64,000 nt of DNA, from assembly GCA_022041995.1 (NCBI GenBank), contig CP074384.1:1-64000 (forward strand). The letters are read 5' to 3'. This DNA is from Cupriavidus necator (GTDB lineage Bacteria; Pseudomonadota; Gammaproteobacteria; Burkholderiales; Burkholderiaceae). Positions 36,060 to 47,373 of this stretch are shown here, piece after piece. The position numbers and the translations under genes are program-made. The notes below the pieces were generated by a model. That model saw only the letters and a program-made list of their open reading frames with translations. It did not search any database and was not told the DNA's origin. Each line of letters opens with the position of its first letter. Position 1 is the stretch's first letter.

Positions 36060-36085
36060 GCAAGGGGCCGCATGCGGCCCCTTGC
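36060..36085. terminator. Perfect 26-bp palindrome, probable terminator of the IS21 operon
   Basis: Two 13-base arms starting GCAAGGGGCCGCA with no spacer, placed 22 bp after the last ORF of the IS21 variant. A GC-rich hairpin here would end the operon transcript, although no T-tract follows on the minus strand side; it could alternatively bind a protein. Confidence 0.5.
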
Positions 36086-36107
36086 AGTTCGGGTTGGACG
36101 GTGTTGG

Positions 36108-36314
36108 TTAGAACGGATCGTCCAGGCCTTTCTCGGGGGGCGAGCGCTGCTCACTCAGCAGGTCATGCAGAGCGAGCTGGTAGTGCGCGCAGATCCGTTC
36201 GCGTAGATCGTCGATGAGTTCGACGACGGCGAGGGCCTGCTCAGCGGACCAGTTGTCTGGGATCAGGAAGTCGAGCCCGTGGGTGATGCCTGAGGGCAGA
36301 TGCAGACGCGTCAT
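36108..36314 (-). CDS. 68-aa accessory ORF of the IS21 variant
   Basis: MTRLHLPSGITHGLDFLIPD followed by a helix ALAVVELIDDLRERICAHYQ and a short charged tail. It overlaps the istB stop by ATGA, so it is translationally coupled to the transposition genes. No family recognised; it may regulate transposition. Confidence 0.6.
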   Translation of the reverse strand: MTRLHLPSGITHGLDFLIPDNWSAEQALAVVELIDDLRERICAHYQLALHDLLSEQRSPPEKGLDDPF

Positions 36315-37064
36315 GATGGCTTTCTCTCCGCCCGGGCCGCGCTGCGTTTCTTTGCTCGCTGATCGGCCCGCTCACGCGCTTCCTTGACGCGATACGACTC
36401 GCCCTCGATTGCGATGACTTCGGCACGATGCACGAGCCGGTCAACCAGCGAGACGACACAGGCGGCGTTCGGGAACACCTCGGACCACTCGGCGAACGGC
36501 CGGTTCGTCGTGACCACCGTACTGGTGGCGCCATACCGGCGACTGACGAGTTCGAACAGCAGATCGGCATGCCGGTTTGAGTACGACAGGTAGCCGACCT
36601 CGTCGATGAGCAGCACGTCCGGCGAGGCATAGCGGTGGAGGCGCCGCCGCAAGGCCGAATCGCTGTCGAGGGCGGCCAGCTCGCCGAGCATCTGGCCGGC
36701 GGTGGTGAACAGCGCCGTGTGCCCTTGGACGAGCGCCTGATAGGCCAGATTCAGCGCCAGGGTCGATTTGCCGACGCCGTTCGGGCCGATCAGCACGACG
36801 TTGGCCGAGTCCTTGACGAACTCCAGCGACATCAATTCTTCGACGGCGGCCCGGTCGCAGCGCGTCGGCCAGTTCCAGTCGAAGTCGCACAAGGGCTTGA
36901 AGTTGCCCAGGCGGGCATCCCGGATGCGGCGCTCCAGCGAGCGGCGCGAGCGCTCCTCTTCTTCCCATTGCAGCAGCGGCGCCACCCACCCGGCGTCGGC
37001 GACCTCCGGCCAGTGCGCGAGTAGCCCGTGCAGACGCAAGGCATTCGCACGGCTTTGCAGGTTC

Positions 37065-37084
<20 letters not shown>
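36311..37084 (-). CDS. istB: IstB-like AAA+ ATPase
   Basis: A 257-residue transposition helper. Start ATG at 37084 or 37078 (MPMNTPENLQSRANALRLHG). Walker A is IGPNGVGKST, Walker B VLLIDEVGYLSYSN, sensor 1 STVVTTNRPFAEW and the Arg-finger region follows. IstB is a DnaA/DnaC-related ATPase that selects and bends target DNA for IstA. It overlaps istA by about 20 bp. Confidence 0.92.
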
Positions 37085-38563
<1,479 letters not shown>

Positions 38564-38567
<4 letters not shown>

Positions 38568-39022
38568 GGGTCGTGTCCTGTGCGGTCAGTCGTACGAACA
38601 TCACGGAAGACCCGACGACGCAGTGGTCCGAGGCGGACGAAGCCGGAGTATGCGCAACGGCAGAAGTGGCAATGCTCAGACACAGGTGTTGAGGCGCCAG
38701 CGGACGCCGGTGCTCTGGCCGGCGTCGTCAAGGTCAGCGGCAGTAGAGCATTGGCGGCCTGCGCGGCGGAACCCTGATGCGTCACTTTCTTTTGGCGGCA
38801 GCGGTAGCGGCGCATGCGCTCCGCGTGCGCCAGGCGGCCGCGACGGCTGAGTTGGTAGCGCTGGGCGGCCTCGCGCAGGCTTGCGCGGCGCGCTGCTTGC
38901 GAGCAGCCGCCATTGCAGTAGATCTGGCCGCGGTCGCAGCGGCGGCAAACAATGGCCTGCGCCCGGCAATGGGCACAGACAAAGAGGCGGCCCGTGGCCG
39001 GCATCGGCAATCTCCCAGTCAT
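38564..39022 (-). CDS. Cys-rich accessory ORF of the IS21 variant
   Basis: A 152-residue protein from MTGRLPMPATGRLFVCAHCR, with a cluster of Cys pairs (CAHC, CRRC, C, C) followed by a basic segment ASLREAAQRYQLSRRGRLAH and a proline/alanine-rich tail. The paired CxxC motifs look like a zinc ribbon or RING-like DNA-binding module. Its ATGA overlap with istA shows that it belongs to the element. Ordinary IS21 elements have only istA and istB, so this is a cargo or regulatory gene. Confidence 0.65.
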
Positions 39023-39198
39023 GCCGAAACGGCCTCGACGGGATGGGTGAGCCGTGCCATACTGGCCCGGCACGCGCGCCCTTGGCACGAGTGGGGCATG
39101 ACATCGGGATGAACTTGGCGGTTTGGAGCGGTGTCGTGCCTGTTTCTTTTCGGCGGTAAATCCGACCTTTTTACCGCATCCCAACTCCGACGTCACCA

Positions 39199-39587
39199 CC
39201 TTGCGGAATGCCCGTCACCGGGCGCGTCTGCACTCGCCCTGCGGGCTCGTTCCGACGCGCCCGGTGACAACCTTCAATATCGAATCAGAAGACCTCGGGA
39301 CAGTCCTGCAATACAGGAGTTGCTCCGCATCTTTAAGCTACGCCGCCGTTTAGTGCCGGTTTTAGACAGCCGTTCACACCTGGAAATGCGTGCATTTTCC
39401 ACTTGGGCACATCGATGCCGTTGGCCCGTGAGGATCCACCTTACTTCGCTTTCGTTCACGGGTGGGACGCGTTCATTCCATTGCGGGTTTCTCAAGGCTG
39501 CCAAATTTGCCTGAAGTCCTTTGTGGGTATGACTTTCGCCGATTTCCGCCGTGATCCGCTAGAATTCCCGATCTTTGGCGGTCGATA
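39199..39587. other. 389-bp stretch between IS21 and IS5-type elements
   Basis: No gene supported. It should contain the left end of the IS5-family element, but I could not find matching inverted repeats with confidence. Confidence 0.35.
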
Positions 39588-40454
39588 ATGGCGCACAGCC
39601 AGCAATGGCAACGGATTCCAACGGAATTGAGCCGCGGGCAGTTCGAACAATTTGTCTTGCCGCACCTCACGGCAGGAAGCCGGGGACCGGCATCCAAACT
39701 GACCGCGCACGCGATCTTCAACTACATCCTGAAACTGCTTTACCTCGGTTGCCAATGGAAGGCGCTGCCGATTGCAATGGATCGGCACGGCAGGCCGGAG
39801 ATCCACTACACGAGTATCTATCGGGCCTTTCGCCGCTGGCAGGCATGCGAATGTTTCGACGCCGTCTTCCTCGCGTCGGTGGTGCGGCTTAGCCACGACC
39901 AGTTGTTGGACACCAGCGTCATCCATGGCGACGGCACCACGACGGCGGCAAAAAAAGGCGGCGACAACATTGGCTTCAGCGGCCACAAGAACATGAAGGG
40001 TGACAAGGTCGTTGCCTTCTGTGACCGGAACTGCAATGTGATCGCCCCGTTCGTGTCGGCACCAGGCAATCGCAACGAATCGCCGCTGCTGCGTGACGCG
40101 CTGCCGCAGGTGATACGGATTGCCGGTGAAGCAAGGCTGGATCTGCGCGACACCGTGGTCAGCCTGGACGGCGTCTACGATTGTCGCTCCAACCGCAAGG
40201 CGATCTTCAACCGCGGGATGGTGCCCAACATCAACCCGAACCCGCGCGGCAAGAAACGCACTAAGCGAGGTCGCAAGGCGCTGTTCGATCTGGCCATTTT
40301 TAAAGAGCGGTTTCGTACCATCGAGCGCGTGTTCGCATGGGAAGATAAGTTTCGTCGCTTGCTACTTCGCTTCGATCGCATCAGTCAGTTGCACTACGCA
40401 TTCAAGACCATGGCCTACACCATGATAAATCTACGGCACTATTGCGGTAGTTGA
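39588..40454 (+). CDS. IS5-family DDE transposase
   Basis: A 288-residue transposase. N-terminal DUF4096-like part (SRGQFEQFVLPHLTAGSRGP, FNYILKLLYLGCQWKALP), then the DDE domain: VIHGDGTTTAAKKGGDNIGF with the first Asp, TVVSLDGVYDCRSNRKAIFN with the second, and Glu in FRTIERVFAWEDKFRRLLLR. The YREK-like arrangement before FRRLLLRFDR is typical of IS4/IS5-type enzymes. Complete and apparently intact. Confidence 0.88.
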   Translation: MAHSQQWQRIPTELSRGQFEQFVLPHLTAGSRGPASKLTAHAIFNYILKLLYLGCQWKALPIAMDRHGRPEIHYTSIYRAFRRWQACECFDAVFLASVVRLSHDQLLDTSVIHGDGTTTAAKKGGDNIGFSGHKNMKGDKVVAFCDRNCNVIAPFVSAPGNRNESPLLRDALPQVIRIAGEARLDLRDTVVSLDGVYDCRSNRKAIFNRGMVPNINPNPRGKKRTKRGRKALFDLAIFKERFRTIERVFAWEDKFRRLLLRFDRISQLHYAFKTMAYTMINLRHYCGS

Positions 40455-40619
40455 GCTGGCAGTTAAGGTCCATGCTTCAGTACGGCGCAGCGCGCCGTGG
40501 TCCCGTTCGTCCTCCCCCTGCGGAAATGCATCCGTGACAACGCAAAACTGCCTCGTCGCCCATCTCGACGCGGCTGGTCTCGCCCGCTTGCCAATTCCGT
40601 TGACCGCCGCCAGATCGCT

Positions 40620-41035
40620 TCAACCGAAACTCGTAACCAGTTGACCGTGATGAATTCCGCGCAGCCAGGTCTTGAGATTGGAGAACACAAGGTGAATGAT
40701 CGGCAGGAAGGATTCGGTCACTTGCATCTCACCGCGCTGCGCGATGGCGATATGGCCATAGCCGCGCTCGCCCAGCTTGGCATAACCGTTCCAGTCGTCG
40801 GTGATGATGGTTGCGCCGGGTGCAACGGTACGCTCGATGAATCCGCCCAGCGACCGGGCACTTCGGTCAGGAACCAGAGCGAGCCGAACTCGTCCGGCAT
40901 ACCGTCCGCTCTTGCGTTTGTTGCGGCTGCCGGCAAGTTTGCGTTGCCGAACCTCGACAGCGCCGGCCACAAGAACCATGTCGTGCACGCCCCTGCCTTT
41001 GCCGCGAGTACGCCCACCGACGTGGGCCTCATCGG
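40620..41035 (-). pseudogene. IS1595-family (ISXO2-like) transposase fragment
   Basis: Reads SPDEAHVGGRTRGKGRGVHD, VLVAGAVEVRQRKLAGSRNK, ERTVAPGATIITDDWNGYAK and NLKTWLRGIHHG, the middle of an ISXO2-like DDE domain. The N-terminal half, including zinc-binding residues, is lost at the IS6 copy 3 boundary (41036), and the C-terminus after IHHG drifts out of frame. Non-functional. Confidence 0.8.
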
Positions 41036-41877
41036 GGCTCTGGTGCAAATAGGCGGTCTGTACGAGATTGTTGTTATATAGAGGATACCTCATCAAGCAG
41101 ACAGGACGGCCTCCCAGACTGCGGGCGCAGTGGTATCTTTGAGGCCGAGCTTCGCGAGGCCGAATTGGCCCTTGCGAATGCGATGTACCAACTCAATACC
41201 AGAGAGAGTGATCGCTGCGTTCCTGAAACGTTTGAAGCCGAGCATGACTTTCGTCCGGGACTTGATGTTGCGGTGGTCCTGCTCGACCAGATTATTGAGA
41301 TATTTCGAGGATCGGACCTTCGTGTCCTCAGGCAGCAAGCCATCGGCCTTCATCTCGCGCACGGCGCGGTGCGAGGCCGCATAGCCGTCAAGCGTGATGA
41401 TCTTCGGTGGCTGGCCCTGATGTTTGATCGCCTTCCTGAAAAAGGCTTTTGCCGCCTCCACGTCGCGCTTTGCACGGAGCATGAAGTCAACCGTCTGGCC
41501 CACCCGATCCACCGCCCGATAAAGATAGACCCACTTTCCGCGCAGCTTGACATAAGTCTCGTCAACACGCCAGGACTGGCCGGTGGGGCTGCCGAAGCGA
41601 TTCCACCGTTTGACGAACTCCGGCGCAAAGCGCCGCACCCAGCGCAGGATCGTCGTGTGGGCCAGCGCCAGACCCCGTTCCGCCATCATTTCGACTAGAT
41701 CGCGCAAGCTAAGCTTGTAGCGCAGGTACCAGCGAACACACAGAATGATCACATCACGGTCAAAGTGACGGCCTGCAAACAGTTCGTCCAGGCTCTTCAG
41801 CTTGCTCATCGTCGGTTCTCAATTCGTTCAGCCCGACACCTTAACCGATTCGCCCCCGCGCTATTTGCACCAGAGCC
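41036..41877 (-). mobile_element. IS6-family insertion sequence, copy 3
   Basis: Third 842-bp copy with the same 17-bp inverted repeats. Flanks CTCATCGG and ATATCATG are not duplicates. It truncates the IS1595 transposase and sits 655 bp before the NRPS. Confidence 0.93.
41093..41809 (-). CDS. IS6-family DDE transposase (copy 3)
   Basis: Identical 238-residue transposase to the other two copies, with the same catalytic residues. Transcription points away from the NRPS. Confidence 0.95.
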   Translation of the reverse strand: MSKLKSLDELFAGRHFDRDVIILCVRWYLRYKLSLRDLVEMMAERGLALAHTTILRWVRRFAPEFVKRWNRFGSPTGQSWRVDETYVKLRGKWVYLYRAVDRVGQTVDFMLRAKRDVEAAKAFFRKAIKHQGQPPKIITLDGYAASHRAVREMKADGLLPEDTKVRSSKYLNNLVEQDHRNIKSRTKVMLGFKRFRNAAITLSGIELVHRIRKGQFGLAKLGLKDTTAPAVWEAVLSA

Positions 41878-42532
41878 ATATCATGCACTTGGCAATCTTC
41901 CTGAGCCTTCGTCAACCCACACTTTTTCCTGACGAACCAAAGTTTTTGAGGTCCGGGCGTAGACCCGCGATTTGGATTTTTTGGGGGAGCGACAGGAATA
42001 GCCAGCTTCGTATATCCGAATGAAACTTCGCGCAACCGGAGTCAGCTTTGCAATATTGGCGTAACACTCAAACCAACATGCACAGCTTAGGGAAACGCTT
42101 ATGTGGACGCCCCCGGTGGATCGGGTGGTAGATTCGATTCGACTCATCGGTATGATTAACGGCAGCTACCCTGTCGAGCGAAGATTTTGAAAATAAGGAA
42201 TTCAGATGAATATTTTACAAATACAGGATGAGAATCTGGAATAGCGAATCGTAGTTGCAAAATTGCCCAACTACAAATAAATATCTGCATCTGGAGGTGG
42301 CGTCCACAGGGCGCTTCTTCGAACCCGGAATCCAAAGCTCTCCGCTTGTTGCAGCGCCCCCGGGTGTCGTCGTGCGGATGCGCCTTGTTCGTGGGGAGTG
42401 TTGATGAATTATAAAATTTCTTTATGACGTGTTCTCGCAATCATCCGAAGAGTTCGCAGCATGCCGATTGCTTAGAATATTCTATAGCGAAGATGAGTAA
42501 TATTATTTTAGTAAAAATTTCCTCCATCTGAC
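41878..42532. other. 655-bp AT-rich upstream region of the NRPS
   Basis: Distinctly richer in A/T than its surroundings, without a supported gene. It presumably holds the NRPS promoter. TTGCTT near 42467 and TATAGC near 42483 are too close together to be convincing, so no promoter is called. No strong ribosome binding site precedes ATG 42533. Confidence 0.4.
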
Positions 42533-43759
42533 ATGAAAATAAACCACCTCACATCTGATACTTCGGAGCAAAGAAAAGATTGCTTGAGAGGTGGTGTAAG
42601 CGTGTTTGTTGGAGGTGGTACTTTAGCTATCAGGTGCGCCCAGCTCGCACTGCAAGCCGGATGTGAGATTTGTGCCGTGCTGAGTACAGACGATGTGTTC
42701 TCTAACTGGACTTTGCGGGAAGGAATACCACGTCTGAGCAGTATAGATGGGCTTACGGAACTGATCGGACAGAGGGACGTAGATCTTCTGTTCTCCATTG
42801 CGAATCCGTTGTTGTTGCCCATAGACTTGGTCCGCAAATTGCGCCGAGGAGCTTACAACTATCATGATGGCCCGTTACCAAGGTATGCAGGAGTGCACGC
42901 GACATCTTGGGCACTACTGGCTCATGAAAGGGAATTTGCAATTTCGTGGCACCTTGTGGAGGAGGGCATCGATACGGGTGATTTGGTCGTTCAAAAAGAA
43001 GTGTCGATTGAAACTTCCGATACGGCTTTGACACTCAACCTAAGATGCTATGAGTCTGCCATTGTTGGATTTATGGAGCTTCTTTCCATATTAAAAATGG
43101 GAAAGAGGGGTGGCATTCGTCAGAAATCAGAGGATAGGAGCTATTTCCCTAGATGGCGTCGGCCGGATGCTGCAGGTTGTTTGCGATGGGATAGACCTGC
43201 GCGAGATATTTCAGCAATGGCTCGAGCGCTAAGTTTCGGGGCATATCATGCAAATCCGCTTGGCTCGGCAAAAATCCTCACGGCTGATGGTTTTCTTACT
43301 GTTGAGTCAGCAAGAGTTCTTAATCAATGTTCCGAATTGCAATCGGGATCATTGATAGAAATCGATAGAGATTCTTGGCGTGTATCGACGAAAACGGAGG
43401 ACATAGATGTATTTTTCGGAGATGTAGCTGGAAAGCGCGCGAACGCCATAGATATTGCCAAGCACTACCGCCTTAGCATCGGTGATCGTTTGCCTGTGAT
43501 AGACGATGCTGCTGCGGCGGCGATTAGAGCGCAGATGGAGCGACTCGCACCCCGGGAAGAGTTCTGGAGGTGTAGGCTCGAGAAATTCAGAGCACCGGAT
43601 ATCAGCTGTTTTACTTCTTCGCGCAAGGAATCTGTACCGGAATGGCGAACCAGTCCGAAGTTCATCTTGGATGCGCTGAAATATTTCCCGTCGACCGAGC
43701 GTGTTGAGTCATTGATGACAGCTTGGCTGATCTATGTCGCTCGCGTAACGGGGGCATAG
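42533..43759 (+). CDS. NRPS gene 1, segment 1: formyltransferase domain and half C domain
   Basis: Opens the synthetase. Residues about 20-290 form a formyltransferase domain: GGVSVFVGGGTLAIRCAQLA (nucleotide-like fold), catalytic Asn and His in AYNYHDGPLPRYAGVHATSW and Asp in VEEGIDTGDLVVQK, the canonical N-H-D triad using 10-formyl-THF. Such F domains formylate the amino group of the first residue. From REEFWRCRLEKFRAPDISCF on, it resembles the second lobe of a condensation domain without the HHxxxDG lobe. The frame ends at 43759; the G5 run at 43750-43754 needs one more G to join ARVTG to GIDLQLGW. Lower GC than the rest suggests separate origin. Confidence 0.87.
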   Translation: MKINHLTSDTSEQRKDCLRGGVSVFVGGGTLAIRCAQLALQAGCEICAVLSTDDVFSNWTLREGIPRLSSIDGLTELIGQRDVDLLFSIANPLLLPIDLVRKLRRGAYNYHDGPLPRYAGVHATSWALLAHEREFAISWHLVEEGIDTGDLVVQKEVSIETSDTALTLNLRCYESAIVGFMELLSILKMGKRGGIRQKSEDRSYFPRWRRPDAAGCLRWDRPARDISAMARALSFGAYHANPLGSAKILTADGFLTVESARVLNQCSELQSGSLIEIDRDSWRVSTKTEDIDVFFGDVAGKRANAIDIAKHYRLSIGDRLPVIDDAAAAAIRAQMERLAPREEFWRCRLEKFRAPDISCFTSSRKESVPEWRTSPKFILDALKYFPSTERVESLMTAWLIYVARVTGA

Positions 43760-46700
43760 ATCTCCAGCTAGGTTGGGCGCCGATCACCAATGAGAAGCGA
43801 GGTGGTCCAGAAGGCATGAAGTCCCTCGTTAGCTCAGTTGTGCCGATGGAAGTTACGATTGATCCCGATAGCGAATTCGCGGATGTTCGTAAAGCAGTGG
43901 AGGATGAGTGCATTCGGTTGCAGAAGCACGATAGTTTTCCGCGAGATCTTGTCGCGCGCCATCCCACGCTCCAACAGGTTAAAGAGCTTGGGTTGGAGCA
44001 GCCTTGGCCGATCGGTATCGCGACCACTGGGGATTGCAGCGAAGATACACCGAGCATCCCGGCTGGTAATCGAGTTCGGCCCGGCAGAGTCCTGTCATTG
44101 GAGATTTGCACTCAGGATGCGAGCTTGTGCTGGCACTTTGATGCCAGTCGCATCGGAAATGAGCAAATTGAACGTATCACAAGGCATATAGAAAGTTTGC
44201 TTTCCGCTGCATTGGCCAACGCGCGGCAACCGGTGGGGAAATTTGAGCTGCTGTCGGCTAACGAGCGGTCATATCTGCTGGAGGAGTTGAACCGGACGCA
44301 GGCGGCGTATCCGTCGCAGCAGTGCATCCACACGTTGTTCGAGGCGCAGGTGCGCCGGGCACCGGACGCGGTGGCGGTGATCCACGAGGTCGCGTCTCTG
44401 AGCTATGGGGAGCTCAACGCAAGCGCGAACCGTCTGGCGCATCACCTGATCGGGCTGGGAGTGGGGCCGGACCAGCCGGTGGCGATCTGCCTGGAGCGCA
44501 GTCCCGCGATGGTGGTGGGGCTGCTGGCGATCCTCAAGGCCGGTGGTGCCTATGTGCCGCTGGACCCGGCGTATCCGTCGCAGCGCCTGCGGCAGGTGCT
44601 GGCCGATGCGGCGCCCAGGCTGCTGCTCGCCGATGCGGCGGGGTGCGCCGCGCTGGGACCTGAGGGGCTGGCCGGCGTGACGGTGGTGGAGCTCGATGCG
44701 CAGGCTCCGGCCTGGGCGGCGCAGCCGGCCACGGACCCGGACCCGCAGGCCCTGGGCCTGCACGCACACCATCTAGCCTACATCATTTACACCTCCGGCT
44801 CCACCGGCACGCCCAAGGGCGTCATGATTGAACACAGAAGTCTTGTGAACTATCTACAGTGGTCGGGGCAGAGCTATTACGAAGAAGCTCTCAATGGTTC
44901 ACCCATACTGCATTCGTTGAGCTTCGATGGCGTCATAACTACGTTATTCGGACCACTGCTGGCAGGCGCCAAGCTCCATCTTCTAAGGTCCGAACACCAG
45001 ATTGATCTGCTTTTCTCCAAAGATTCTTACCCGCCATATGACCTAATTAAGCTAACGCCGTGTCATCTAAAAGTTCTTAATCAGAAACTTGAGAATCGTG
45101 AGAAAAGCGCTCTCACAAAAACTCTCATGATCGGAGGGGAAGCGCTAGTTCCAGAAGATGTCAGCTTCTGGTCTAGGTTCTTCCCCTCGGTACGCTTGAT
45201 AAATCATTTTGGCCCAACGGAAGCCACGGTTGGATGCGCCACATTCGAGATATCAGGCATAGTCGACGAGCTTAATTCGATCCCGATCGGCCGCCCGATC
45301 GCCAACACGAGGCTGTACGTGCTGGATGAGCACGGTGCACCGGTGCCCTTCGGGGCGGTCGGGGAGCTGTACATCGGGGGCGCGGGGGTTGCACGCGGCT
45401 ACCTGAAGCGGCCGGAGCTGACGGCGCAGCGCTTCCTGGCCGATCCGTTCAGCAGCAAGGCCAGGGCACGGATGTACCGCAGCGGCGACCTGGTGCGCTA
45501 CCTGCCGGACGGCAACCTGGAGTACCTGGGGCGCAGCGACGACCAGATCAAGATCCGCGGCTTCCGGATCGAGCCGGGCGAGATCGCGGCGCGGCTGAAC
45601 GAGCACGCCTGGGTACGCGATGCGGTGGTGGTGGCGCGCGAGGATCGGGCCGGCGAGCCGCGCCTGGTGGCCTACGTGGTGGGCGTGCCGGGGGAGGCGG
45701 CGAGCGAACCTGGGGAGCTTGCGGCCACGTTGCGTGCGCACCTGAGCGCGCGGCTGCCCGAGTACATGGTGCCGTCGGCGTTCGTGTGTCTGGAGGTGCT
45801 GCCGCTGACGCCCAACGGTAAGCTCGATCGCAAGGCGCTGCCGGTGCCGGAGGACGACGCCTATGCGCGGCGTACCTATGAGGCTCCGCGGGGCGAGATC
45901 GAGACGGTGCTGGCCGGGCTGTGGGCGGAGCTGCTGGGGCTGGAGCGCGTTGGCCGCCGCGATCACTTCTTTGAGCTCGGTGGGCACTCGCTGCTGGCCG
46001 TGCAGTTGATGGAGCGCCTGCGGCGGCTCTCGCTCGGGATCGAGGTGCGGGCGGTGTTTGCCACACCGGTGCTGGCAGACCTTGCCGCGTGCCTGGGCAA
46101 CCACCAGGACGTGCGGGTTCCGGCCAACCTGATCACGCAGCAGAGCCAGGCGATCACACCGCAGATGCTGCCGCTCATTGCACTGACGCAGCCGGAGATC
46201 GATCGGATCGTGGCTACGGTGCCCGGTGGGGTGGGCAACATCCAGGATATTTACGCGCTGTCCCCGCTGCAGGACGGCATCCTGTTCCACCATCTGCTGG
46301 CCAGCCAGGGCGATCCGTACCTGCTGCTCTCGCAGATGGTGTTTGCCGACCGAGGTGTGCTGGAGCGCTATCTTGCTGCGCTTCAGCACGTGGTGGATCG
46401 GCACGACATGCTGCGCACGGCGTTCGTCTGGGCGGGGCTGTCCAGCCCCGCCCAGGTGGTCTGGCGTCGGGCGCCCCTGGACGTGACCGAGGTTGCGTTG
46501 GAGGATGGGGATGACCCCGGCCATGAGCAGCTCAAGCGCCGGTTCGATCCGCGCAGGCATCGCATCGATCTGAGCCAGGCGCCACTGATACGGTTGGTGA
46601 CGGCACGCGAGCCTGGCAGCGAACGCTGGCTGCTGCTGAGCTTGCAGCACCATCTGATCGGGGACCACACGACGTCGGAGGTGATGCATGCCGAGGTGCG

Positions 46701-47373
46701 GGCCGTGCTGGGTGGGCGTGCCCACGAACTGGGGACCCCTCAGCCGTTCCGCAATCTGATCGCGCAGGTGCGCTTGGGGGCTGGCCCCCAAGCGCATGAG
46801 CCGTTCTTCCGGGCCATGCTGGCCGACATTGATGAGCCCACCACGCCGTTTGGGCTGAGCGAGGTGCGCGGTGACGGCAGCCTGGCCCAGGAAGCCCAGC
46901 GGGTTCTGCCGCAGGCGTTGCACGACCGGCTGCGCAGCCACGCAAGACGGCTGGGGGTAAGCGTGGCCAGTCTGTGCCATCTGGCCTGGGGGCAGGTGGT
47001 GGCGCGCAGCAGCGGCCGCGAGCAGGTGGTGTTCGGCACGGTGCTGTTTGGCCGCATGCATGGCGGCGCGGGCGCCGACCGTGCCATGGGCCTGTTCATG
47101 AACACCCTGCCCGTGCGGCTGGACCTGGATGGGACCGGGGTTGAGGACAGCGTGCGGGCCACGCATGCCCGGCTGGCGGAGCTGCTGGCGCACGAACATG
47201 CGTCCCTGGCGCTGGCACAGCGCTGCAGTGGTGTGGTCGCGCCGGCGCCACTGTTCAGCGCGCTGTTGAACTACCGGCACAACACCTCAATGGCGGCAAG
47301 CGAGGCTGGGGGGAGGATGCGCTGTCTGGCGTGCAGTGGTTGGAGGGGGAGGAGCGCACCAACTATCCGCTGA
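43723..47373 (+). CDS. NRPS gene 1, segment 2: C-lobe end, A1, T1, dual C/E of module 2
   Basis: Coding from about 43755. Rest of the half C domain to about 44225; A1 at about 44250-45880 with YTSGSTGTPKGVM and NGKLDRKAL; T1 near 45950-46020 (FFELGGHSLLAV with the phosphopantetheine Ser); then a condensation domain with HHLLASQGD at 46288-46314 and HHLIGDHTT at 46648-46674. The first motif is the extra His signature of dual condensation/epimerisation domains. A1 pocket by eye: D-G-T-K-M-G-H-V-G, close to Asp/Asn codes. The last 15 residues or so are out of frame; a G6 run at 47308-47313 should be G7. Confidence 0.88.
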   Translation: MADLCRSRNGGIDLQLGWAPITNEKRGGPEGMKSLVSSVVPMEVTIDPDSEFADVRKAVEDECIRLQKHDSFPRDLVARHPTLQQVKELGLEQPWPIGIATTGDCSEDTPSIPAGNRVRPGRVLSLEICTQDASLCWHFDASRIGNEQIERITRHIESLLSAALANARQPVGKFELLSANERSYLLEELNRTQAAYPSQQCIHTLFEAQVRRAPDAVAVIHEVASLSYGELNASANRLAHHLIGLGVGPDQPVAICLERSPAMVVGLLAILKAGGAYVPLDPAYPSQRLRQVLADAAPRLLLADAAGCAALGPEGLAGVTVVELDAQAPAWAAQPATDPDPQALGLHAHHLAYIIYTSGSTGTPKGVMIEHRSLVNYLQWSGQSYYEEALNGSPILHSLSFDGVITTLFGPLLAGAKLHLLRSEHQIDLLFSKDSYPPYDLIKLTPCHLKVLNQKLENREKSALTKTLMIGGEALVPEDVSFWSRFFPSVRLINHFGPTEATVGCATFEISGIVDELNSIPIGRPIANTRLYVLDEHGAPVPFGAVGELYIGGAGVARGYLKRPELTAQRFLADPFSSKARARMYRSGDLVRYLPDGNLEYLGRSDDQIKIRGFRIEPGEIAARLNEHAWVRDAVVVAREDRAGEPRLVAYVVGVPGEAASEPGELAATLRAHLSARLPEYMVPSAFVCLEVLPLTPNGKLDRKALPVPEDDAYARRTYEAPRGEIETVLAGLWAELLGLERVGRRDHFFELGGHSLLAVQLMERLRRLSLGIEVRAVFATPVLADLAACLGNHQDVRVPANLITQQSQAITPQMLPLIALTQPEIDRIVATVPGGVGNIQDIYALSPLQDGILFHHLLASQGDPYLLLSQMVFADRGVLERYLAALQHVVDRHDMLRTAFVWAGLSSPAQVVWRRAPLDVTEVALEDGDDPGHEQLKRRFDPRRHRIDLSQAPLIRLVTAREPGSERWLLLSLQHHLIGDHTTSEVMHAEVRAVLGGRAHELGTPQPFRNLIAQVRLGAGPQAHEPFFRAMLADIDEPTTPFGLSEVRGDGSLAQEAQRVLPQALHDRLRSHARRLGVSVASLCHLAWGQVVARSSGREQVVFGTVLFGRMHGGAGADRAMGLFMNTLPVRLDLDGTGVEDSVRATHARLAELLAHEHASLALAQRCSGVVAPAPLFSALLNYRHNTSMAASEAGGRMRCLACSGWRGRSAPTIR

